NCBI GenBank assembly: GCA_004561775.1
Contig: SFUD01000145.1
Coordinates: 1-5,201 of the forward strand
DNA from: a bacterium
GTDB lineage: Bacteria; Bacteroidota; Bacteroidia; Bacteroidales; UBA932
Reading direction: 5' to 3'
Length of the DNA stretch: 5,201 nt
In this document: one piece after another, positions 1 to 5,201 of the stretch
Layout: each line of letters starts with the position of its first letter
How positions within the stretch are numbered: the stretch's first letter is position 1
Translations under genes and position numbers: made by a program
Notes under the pieces: model-generated
Databases searched by the model: none
The model's input: the letters and a program-made list of their open reading frames with translations, nothing else
What the model was told of the DNA's origin: nothing

Positions 1-1633
1 AATATTGGAGTTTTCCGCCCCAATCCAGGTTATACTCCTCTTTGCCCTTAACGTTAAGAACCATCTCCTGGCCGTTAACCTTAAATTTGTTCTGCTGCGG
101 AGCGCCCTCTACATAAGGCTCTATAAGAAGGTGAACCTCTCCAAACTGACCTGCGCCGCCAGACTGCTTCTTGTGGCGGTAGTCTGCAACTGCAACCTTG
201 GTTATGGTCTCTCTGTAAGGAATCTTTGGAGCAAAAAGCTCTATCTCCAGCTTGGCCTCGTTATTTATAACCCACTTGAGAATATTTATATGGTGCTCTC
301 CCATACCGCTAAGGATAGTCTGTTTTAACTCCTTAGAGTACTCTACGTGAATTGTCGGGTCCTCTGCCGATGCCTTTGAGAGAAGCTCGCCCAACTTCTC
401 CTCATCCTTCTCCTCCTTAGCCTTTATTGCTGTCCTGTATTTTGGTGCCGGGTATTGGGTTGGCTCATATACATTGTCGCAACCTGGAGCGCAGAGTGTC
501 TGGTTGGATTTTACAGACTTGAGTTTTACGGTGCAGGCAATATCTCCCGCGTGAACCTCAGATACCTTCTCTCTCTTCTTTCCGGCAACCGCATAGATGG
601 CAGATATTCTCTCCTTGTTGCCAGTCTCCGGATTAATAAGGTCATCTCCCTCCTTAAGGGTACCAGTAATAACTTTGAAGTAGGTTACATCTCCAAGGTG
701 CTGCTCTTGCGCAGTCTTGAAGACAAAGAGTGATGTAGGCGCAGAGGCATCAAATTTTACAGTGCCGCCATTCTTAAGTTTAGCCTCCTTCTTGCTTGGT
801 GCAGGAACTACATTTATGATAAACTCCATAAGTCTCTTTACACCAATATCCCTCTTTGCAGAGAGGCAGAAGACAGGATATGCCGTACCTGCCGCAATGC
901 CTGCAGAGAGACCTGCTCTCATCTGGTCTATGGTAAGTTCTCCCTTTTCAAAGAAGATCTCCATAAGCTCCTCTGTGCCCTCGGCTGCAACCTCCATCAT
1001 ATTCTGACGCATCTGAGCAACCTCATCTGCCAGCTCATCCGGGATAGGCATCTCCTCACGTGTGCCATTCTCGTCCTTAAAGTGATAGCACTTGTTTGTA
1101 AGCACATCTATGAATGTGTCAAAGCCGGTACCAGGATTTACAGGCATCTGAATGAGCACCATTCTCTTGCCCAGCATTGCACGCATAGAGTCTATTGTTG
1201 CGTGCCAATCCTGCTTCTCGCTATCCAGCTGGTTTACGGCAAAGATAAGAGGCTTGTTGTACTGCTTTGCATAGCGGGCAAAGATATCTGTACCAACCTC
1301 TACACCCTGTGTTGCATTAACCAGCATTACGCCTGCCTCGCAAACGGAGAAGGCAGAGATAACACCCCCAACAAAATCGTCTGAGCCCGGAGTATCAATA
1401 AAGTTGAGTTTATTATCCATAAACTCTGTATAGAGGAGGGTAGAGTAGATAGACCTCTGGTATATCTGCTCAATCTCGGTGTTGTCGCTCACTGTATTCT
1501 TGTTCTCAACAGCACCTCTTCTGTCAATTACCTTACCTTCATACAACATAGATTCTACCAACGTTGTCTTACCCGCTTTTGTACTGCCAAGCAAAACAAC
1601 GTTACGCACATTGGTGGTGTTATAACTCTTCAT
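1..1633 (-). CDS. fusA2: EF-G paralogue (EF-G2 type), 3' end outside window
   Basis: This is a translational GTPase-family protein related to elongation factor G, which moves tRNA and mRNA through the ribosome in the cytoplasm. It starts at ATG 1633 and reads open for 544 residues to the window edge; EF-G proteins are about 700 residues, so most of domain IV and all of domain V are missing. Seen in order: P-loop GSTKAGKT (16-23), degenerate switch I RSIYS (60-64), DTPGSDDF (80-87), NQLD (134-137), SAK (258-260), a domain II beta barrel (about 298-385), a domain III stretch with SGMGEHH (442-448), and the domain IV entry KKQSGGAGQFGEVH (488-501). Canonical EF-G has DTPGHVDF and NKxD, so the catalytic His is Ser84 and the G4 Lys is Gln135. 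Bacteroides EF-G2 is known from published work to lack GTPase activity and to support gut colonisation; membership in that group is my inference from these motifs. A tetracycline-resistance type ribosomal protection protein is less likely given these substitutions. The gene has its own promoter just after rnhB. Confidence 0.93.
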   Translation of the reverse strand, partial: MKSYNTTNVRNVVLLGSTKAGKTTLVESMLYEGKVIDRRGAVENKNTVSDNTEIEQIYQRSIYSTLLYTEFMDNKLNFIDTPGSDDFVGGVISAFSVCEAGVMLVNATQGVEVGTDIFARYAKQYNKPLIFAVNQLDSEKQDWHATIDSMRAMLGKRMVLIQMPVNPGTGFDTFIDVLTNKCYHFKDENGTREEMPIPDELADEVAQMRQNMMEVAAEGTEELMEIFFEKGELTIDQMRAGLSAGIAAGTAYPVFCLSAKRDIGVKRLMEFIINVVPAPSKKEAKLKNGGTVKFDASAPTSLFVFKTAQEQHLGDVTYFKVITGTLKEGDDLINPETGNKERISAIYAVAGKKREKVSEVHAGDIACTVKLKSVKSNQTLCAPGCDNVYEPTQYPAPKYRTAIKAKEEKDEEKLGELLSKASAEDPTIHVEYSKELKQTILSGMGEHHINILKWVINNEAKLEIELFAPKIPYRETITKVAVADYRHKKQSGGAGQFGEVHLLIEPYVEGAPQQNKFKVNGQEMVLNVKGKEEYNLDWGGKLQY

Positions 1634-1678
1634 AATGTTTAATATTTGTTTAACTTACATTTTCGTTTATAGCAATGC

Positions 1679-1709
1679 CAAATTTAAAGAAATAATTTCT
1701 TATATCAAA
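1679..1709 (-). promoter_or_regulatory. Bacteroidetes-type promoter for the EF-G2 gene
   Basis: Reading the minus strand, TTTG at 1709-1706 is followed by exactly 19 bases and then TAAATTTG at 1686-1679. This fits the Bacteroidetes housekeeping consensus of a -33 TTTG and a -7 TAnnTTTG with a 19-21 base spacer. The -7 box ends 45 bases before the ATG at 1633, giving an AT-rich leader of about 40 bases with no clear Shine-Dalgarno sequence, as is usual in this phylum. The -33 box directly abuts the rnhB stop codon (1713-1711), so the EF-G gene can be transcribed independently of the genes upstream. Confidence 0.75.
1687..1701. repeat. Perfect 7-bp inverted repeat inside the EF-G2 promoter spacer
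   Basis: AAGAAAT and ATTTCTT form a perfect inverted repeat around a single central base. It lies wholly between the -33 and -7 boxes of the promoter above, starting at the base next to the -7 box. It could be a repressor site or simply AT-rich chance symmetry. It could also be a weak hairpin after rnhB, but with a one-base loop, no GC pairs beyond one per arm and no long T-tract it is a poor intrinsic terminator. Confidence 0.4.
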
Positions 1710-1710
1710 A

Positions 1711-2322
1711 TCAGAAGAGCTCCGGCTCCTTAAGAAGCCTGAAACTTCTCCTGTGGTGCGGCGTAATGCCATACATCTCTATAGCCCTCCTGTGCTCCTC
1801 CGTAGGATAGCCCGCATTCCTCTCCCAGCCATATTGCGGATACTCCTCCGCCAATCTCCTCATATAATCGTCCCGATAGGTCTTTGCAAGCACAGAGGCA
1901 GCTGCAATGGAGAGATATGTGGCGTCCCCTTTCACCACACAATGATGCGGAATATCCCTGTAATTATAAAACCTGTTGCCATCCACAATAATATGCTTTG
2001 GCACAACGGAGAGCCCGTCCAGGGCAAGGTGCATTGCCTTTATTGCAGCCTTAAGAATATTTATCCTATCTATCTCCTCAACATCCACACTTGCCACCGC
2101 CCAGGCAAGCGCCTCACGCTCTATGAGAGGACGCAACTCCTCCCGCTGCTGTGCGGAGAGCTGCTTGGAATCATTCAGCAGCGGATTAGAAAAACCGTCG
2201 GGAAGAATAACAGCCGCAGCAAAGACTGGGCCCGCAAGGGGTCCGCGCCCGGCCTCATCACATCCTGCCTCCGGCAGCCCCTCCAGCATAAAGGGCTTCA
2301 ATGCTCTCTTTGGCGCACTCAT
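1711..2322 (-). CDS. rnhB: Ribonuclease HII
   Basis: RNase HII cuts the RNA strand of RNA-DNA hybrids and starts removal of single ribonucleotides misincorporated into DNA, using two metal ions in the cytoplasm. The 203-residue length is typical. All four catalytic acids of the family are visible: Asp22 and Glu23 in CDEAGRGPLAGPV (21-33), Asp114 in DGNRF, and Asp133 in KGDATYLSIAAASVLAK. NDSKQL (50-55) is the expected motif after the first strands, and the C-terminal half has the usual helical segment, with GYPTEEH near 171-177. I chose ATG 2322 because it leaves about 20 residues before the first motif; Met12 would give a rather short N-terminus. It begins 12 bases after the stop of the glycerate kinase remnant, with no promoter match in the gap, so it is probably co-transcribed from the promoter at about 3486-3493. 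The gene appears intact and functional. Confidence 0.96.
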   Translation of the reverse strand: MSAPKRALKPFMLEGLPEAGCDEAGRGPLAGPVFAAAVILPDGFSNPLLNDSKQLSAQQREELRPLIEREALAWAVASVDVEEIDRINILKAAIKAMHLALDGLSVVPKHIIVDGNRFYNYRDIPHHCVVKGDATYLSIAAASVLAKTYRDDYMRRLAEEYPQYGWERNAGYPTEEHRRAIEMYGITPHHRRSFRLLKEPELF

Positions 2323-2334
2323 CTCTAAAAAATT

Positions 2335-3443
2335 TTAATATTCCCGATAGATGCCGCTATAGCGCACAGCTATGCGCACAAGGTCTCTCAAGACTCCCCC
2401 GGCATCTTCCATACATATTTTAAGGTCCGGCTCTATCATATTGAGGGAGTATATATGCATATCATTCTCTCTCTTAACTCCCAATGCGGAACCAATGCCC
2501 TCCAGCTCTGCAATGCCGCAGAAGAGGAGCACAGGTTTGTCATAACTGCGAGCTATCTGCACTACACCATCCACCACCTTGCCGCAAAAACTTTGGGAGT
2601 CTATCTTGCCCTCTCCGCTTATTACCAGGTCTGCCCGGGCAATCTTCTCCCTAAGGCCGGTAATCCTTGCAAAGAAATTCCAGCCGCTTATCATCTCTGC
2701 GCCCAACAGGGCAGCGAGGGCATATCCCACTCCGCCGGCCGCTCCCGCTCCCGGTCTCTCTGCAAAGGCGGAATCTGCGCCTGCGGCCTCCGCAATGGAG
2801 GCAAAATGCGCCATTCCCCTCTCCAGTCGCTCAAGCATTGCGGCATCAGCCCCCTTCTGCGGCGCATATACCATAGTGGCGCCATCGGGACCAAGCAGGG
2901 GATTGGTAACATCGCAGATGACATTAATATGCGCACCCTGCAGAGGTGATTCTCCTTGGGGAGGAAGAATTGCCGCCACCTGCTCCAGAGCCGCTCCGCA
3001 CATAGGCTCAAGAGGAGAGCCTGAAGCATCGGGAAAGGTATAGCCAAGAGCCTGCAGCATACCCGTTCCGGCATCGTTGGTGGCACTGCCCCCTATGGAG
3101 ACATATATCTCCCGCGCACCTCTTCGGGAGGCGTCCAGAATAAGCTCACCAAGCCCCACCGAGCTTGTATGCAGTGGGTTGCGCTCACTCTCCTCCAGCA
3201 GCACCAGACCACTTACGCGAGCCATCTCTATAAAGGCGCATAGAGGGCCCTCCGGCGCCTCTCTGTAGAGCAGGTATGATGCGGGAATCTCCCTGCCAAG
3301 CGGATTATGGGCACGGCACCCCTCTCTATCTCCAGAGCCATTCTGCCGCCGGAGGCATCCTGCAAGCCCTCTGCAATTGCATCCGCCGCCTGACGGGCAG
3401 TAAGGGTACCCTTAAATTTGTCTATGGCAATAACTACTCTCAT
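2335..3443 (-). pseudogene. Glycerate kinase (GlxK/GarK family), broken by an internal out-of-frame deletion
   Basis: Family members phosphorylate D-glycerate with ATP, mostly to 2-phosphoglycerate, feeding glycolysis. Two frames together cover the protein. The first starts at ATG 3443 with MRVVIAIDKFKGTLTARQAA and stays family-like to residue 46 (RGAVPI, ending at 3306). It then reads unrelated sequence to a stop at 3228-3230. The second frame resumes the family with PLGREIPASYLL from 3303 and continues through FIEMARVSGL, IGGSATNDAGTG, CDVTNPLLG, YAPQKGA, PGAGAAGGVGYAL and ISGEGKIDSQSFCGK to the stop at 2335. Between VPI and PLG family members carry about 25 residues starting ADGGEGT; these are absent and the frame is shifted. 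One deletion of 3n+1 bases, about 73-76, explains both. The rest of the protein is well conserved, so the loss looks recent. A 296-residue product from the internal ATG at 3225 is possible but would lack the N-terminal part of the fold. An assembly error is the main alternative. Confidence 0.88.
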
Positions 3444-3457
3444 ATCCTAAAAAATGC

Positions 3458-3465
3458 TATCTTTG
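3458..3465 (+). promoter_or_regulatory. Candidate -7 box for the S46 peptidase gene
   Basis: TATCTTTG matches the Bacteroidetes TAnnTTTG -7 element and ends 37 bases before the ATG at 3503, a spacing like that seen for the EF-G2 promoter. No TTTG is present at the matching -33 distance (about 3433-3438), so the promoter may be weak or need an activator, or the match may be chance. Confidence 0.4.
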
Positions 3466-3481
3466 AAGTTTGAAACCAAAG
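3461..3481. repeat. Interrupted dyad in the divergent intergenic region
   Basis: CTTTG (3461-3465) and GTTT (3468-3471) are mirrored by AAAC (3473-3476) and CAAAG (3477-3481), with two extra bases in the left arm and one central base. It overlaps the end of the plus-strand -7 box and lies just downstream of the minus-strand one. It could be a protein-binding site; the one-base centre makes an RNA hairpin unlikely. Confidence 0.25.
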
Positions 3482-3485
3482 TGAA

Positions 3486-3493
3486 CAAATTTA
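3486..3493 (-). promoter_or_regulatory. Candidate -7 box for glycerate kinase and rnhB
   Basis: On the minus strand TAAATTTG (3493-3486) is identical to the -7 box of the EF-G2 promoter and sits 42 bases before the ATG at 3443, nearly the same distance as there. No TTTG is found 19-21 bases upstream, so the -33 element is missing or diverged. If real, it would drive transcription of the broken glycerate kinase and rnhB together. Confidence 0.45.
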
Positions 3494-3502
3494 ATACAAA
3501 AT

Positions 3503-5201
3503 ATGAAGAAAATAGCACTTTTATTGGTTGCTGCAATCCTGCTTGGCAGTCAGCAGCTTAGAGCAGATGAGGGAATGTGGTTGCTGCCCCTTCTGGAAAA
3601 ATTCAACATAAAGGAGATGAAGAGTGCCGGTTGCAAACTCTCCGCAAAGGAGATATACAACATAAACAACACCTCTCTCAAGGATGCCATAGTTGCCCTT
3701 AACGGCGGCAGCTGCACGGCAGAGGTTATCTCCAACAATGGTCTGCTGGCAACAAACCATCATTGCGGATATGCTGCAATACAGGCGCTCAGCTCTGTTG
3801 AGCACGACTACCTTAAGAATGGATATTGGGCAATGAACAACAGCCAGGAGCTTCCTGCAAAGGGCTACTCCGTAACATTCATAAAGAGTTTTGAAGATGT
3901 TACAGATATAATTCAGAGGGCCACCCAGGGCGCAACCTCCCCAAAAGAGAGGGACAGCCTTTACAAGGCAGAGGTGCGGAGACTTACCGCAGCCGCAACA
4001 GAGGGCAACAAATATCTGGATGCAAAGGTCTCCTCTATGTATGCAGACAATGTCTATTATCTCATTACAACACAAACCTTTAAAGATATCCGCTTTGTTG
4101 GAGCACCGCCTTCATCCATAGGCAAATTCGGATACGACACAGACAACTGGGTATGGCCGCGCCATACGGGAGACTTCTCTCTCTTCAGAATCTACGCAGA
4201 CAAGGACAACAATCCTGCGGAATATTCGGAGGAGAATGTGCCATACAAACCAAAGAGGGCTCTCACAATCTCTCTTGCTGGGGTAAAGGAGAACGACTAC
4301 ACTATGATAATGGGCTTCCCTGGCAGAACACAGCGCTACCTTACCTCCATAGAGGCGCAGAAGATGCAAGAGGTGGACAACAAAATAAGAATAGAGCTAA
4401 GAGGCATCCGCCAAGATATCCTTATGGAGGATATGCAGGCAGACCCAAAGGTTATGATTCAGTATGCCAGCAAATTTGCAGGCTCCTCCAACGGTTGGAA
4501 GAAGTGGATTGGAATGAATGCCGCTTTTGACAAACTTAAGGTAATAGAGCGCAGGGCAGAGAGCGAGAAGGAGTTTACAGAGTGGGTAAATGCCAATCCG
4601 CAGAGAGTGGAAAAATATGGCAAGGCGCTCCCTACAATAGCAGAGGCTGTAAATACAACATACACGCCTGCATATTCGGATATGCTTCTTATGTCGGAAT
4701 CCATCTTCACCATAGAGCTTATGAAGATTGGCTCCATTGTAGGAGGCAAAAGGAAGGACAAAATGGCCAGAGCGGAGCAATTCTTCAAAGACTACTCCCT
4801 CTCTACAGACAAGAAAGTTGCAAAGAGAATGATAAAACTCTGCAAGGAGCGAATCTCCAACCCTGATGCGCTTCCAGCATTCTACAAGAGCATAGACTCC
4901 CTCTATGCAGGCAATTGCGACGAGTATGTGGACTCTCTCTATGCGCAGAGCAGACTCACCTCACTGGAGAGTTTCAAAGAGGCTATGGAGGATGAGGCCG
5001 ACGTTAAAAAAGACCCTGCAGTGCTCTTCTACAGAGATATGTTCACCACATATATGAAATGTATGCACAACATACCTGAGCACCCTGATTACGAGAAGGC
5101 AAAGAGCGCATATATGGCAGGCATTATGGAGATGCGCGGCAACAGCCCTATCTATCCCGATGCCAACTCCACACTCCGTCTCACCTACGGCCACGTTAAG
5201 C
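3503..5201 (+). CDS. S46 family dipeptidyl-peptidase, DPP11-like, 3' end outside window
   Basis: S46 enzymes are periplasmic serine exopeptidases that release dipeptides from the N-terminus of oligopeptides. The reading frame is open for 566 residues to the window edge; family members are about 700-720, so the last 150 or so are missing. A signal peptide is clear: Lys2-Lys3, a hydrophobic core, then likely cleavage at LRA-DEG after residue 21, leaving the mature start DEGMWLL. The catalytic His is His87 in TNHHCGY, and the catalytic Asp is Asp224 in PRHTGDF. Asn215-Trp216 in DTDNW match residues that hold the substrate N-terminus. GAPPSSIGKFG (200-210), MGFPGRTQRY and the segment ending TYGHVK are also family hallmarks. 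The Ser nucleophile (GGNSGSP region) and the nearby Gly/Arg residue that separates DPP7 from DPP11 lie beyond the window. Stretches such as NTSLKDA, RIYADK, NVPYKPKR and KENDYTMIMGFPG resemble remembered Porphyromonas DPP11 (Asp/Glu-specific) more than DPP7, so DPP11-like is an inference. It is divergent from the glycerate kinase remnant. Confidence 0.94.
   Translation, partial: MKKIALLLVAAILLGSQQLRADEGMWLLPLLEKFNIKEMKSAGCKLSAKEIYNINNTSLKDAIVALNGGSCTAEVISNNGLLATNHHCGYAAIQALSSVEHDYLKNGYWAMNNSQELPAKGYSVTFIKSFEDVTDIIQRATQGATSPKERDSLYKAEVRRLTAAATEGNKYLDAKVSSMYADNVYYLITTQTFKDIRFVGAPPSSIGKFGYDTDNWVWPRHTGDFSLFRIYADKDNNPAEYSEENVPYKPKRALTISLAGVKENDYTMIMGFPGRTQRYLTSIEAQKMQEVDNKIRIELRGIRQDILMEDMQADPKVMIQYASKFAGSSNGWKKWIGMNAAFDKLKVIERRAESEKEFTEWVNANPQRVEKYGKALPTIAEAVNTTYTPAYSDMLLMSESIFTIELMKIGSIVGGKRKDKMARAEQFFKDYSLSTDKKVAKRMIKLCKERISNPDALPAFYKSIDSLYAGNCDEYVDSLYAQSRLTSLESFKEAMEDEADVKKDPAVLFYRDMFTTYMKCMHNIPEHPDYEKAKSAYMAGIMEMRGNSPIYPDANSTLRLTYGHVK

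Noticed and set aside
1753..2338. Long plus-strand open frames (191 and 120 codons) opposite rnhB
   Set aside because: They are antisense to a clear, fully conserved RNase HII gene and show no recognisable domain; Cys/Arg/Pro-rich composition is typical of shadow frames.
2323..2338. AT-rich AAAATTTTTT run between glycerate kinase and rnhB as a terminator
   Set aside because: There is no GC-containing stem before the T-run, and the 12-base gap to rnhB fits co-transcription instead.
3228..3443. A separate small 71-residue gene, or programmed frameshifting to make full glycerate kinase
   Set aside because: The first 46 residues are the glycerate kinase N-terminus. Slippage cannot restore the missing block of about 25 residues, and no slippery heptamer or pseudoknot is apparent at the join.
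3444..3449. AGGA just before the glycerate kinase ATG as a Shine-Dalgarno site
   Set aside because: Only one base separates it from the start codon, too close for normal ribosome positioning.
3469..3499. TTTG at 3469-3472 as the -33 box of a plus-strand promoter
   Set aside because: The sequence 19-21 bases downstream (TAATACAA) does not match TAnnTTTG, and transcription would start almost at the peptidase ATG.
3521..4075. 184-codon minus-strand open frame, rich in Cys and hydrophobic residues
   Set aside because: It is antisense to the catalytic domain of the S46 peptidase; apparent membrane segments come from complementing its codons.

Overview
The window looks like Bacteroidetes chromosome, most likely order Bacteroidales. 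Three things point there: an S46 dipeptidyl-peptidase of the Porphyromonas/Bacteroides type, an EF-G paralogue of the Bacteroides EF-G2 type, and promoters that match the Bacteroidetes sigma consensus (TTTG, a spacer of about 19-21, then TAnnTTTG). Start codons are preceded by AT-rich leaders without a clear Shine-Dalgarno motif, which also fits. I see no mobile element, CRISPR array, tRNA or rRNA.

Layout: three genes lie on the minus strand and one diverges on the plus strand. From the right end of the minus-strand group, a glycerate kinase gene starts at 3443 and is broken by an out-of-frame deletion. Twelve bases after its stop comes rnhB (RNase HII, 2322-1711), which is intact. Right after the rnhB stop is a good promoter containing a perfect short palindrome. 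It drives an EF-G-like gene (start 1633) that runs off the left edge after 544 codons. A 59-bp divergent intergenic region separates the glycerate kinase start from an exported S46 peptidase (start 3503) that runs off the right edge after 566 codons. Nearly all of the window is coding. The only non-coding stretches are 1634-1710, 2323-2334 and 3444-3502.

The genes do not form one pathway. RNase HII and the EF-G paralogue belong to information processing, glycerate kinase to central carbon metabolism, and the S46 enzyme to periplasmic peptide breakdown. The last is typical of asaccharolytic or peptide-using Bacteroidales.

The two most notable points are these. The EF-G paralogue has an altered G domain: the catalytic His of DTPGH is Ser, the switch I Thr is lost, and NKxD is NQLD, consistent with a translocase that works without GTP hydrolysis. 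The otherwise well-preserved glycerate kinase has lost about 25 codons, including the expected ADGGEG segment, in what looks like a single recent deletion. I do not see a wholly new multi-gene system.
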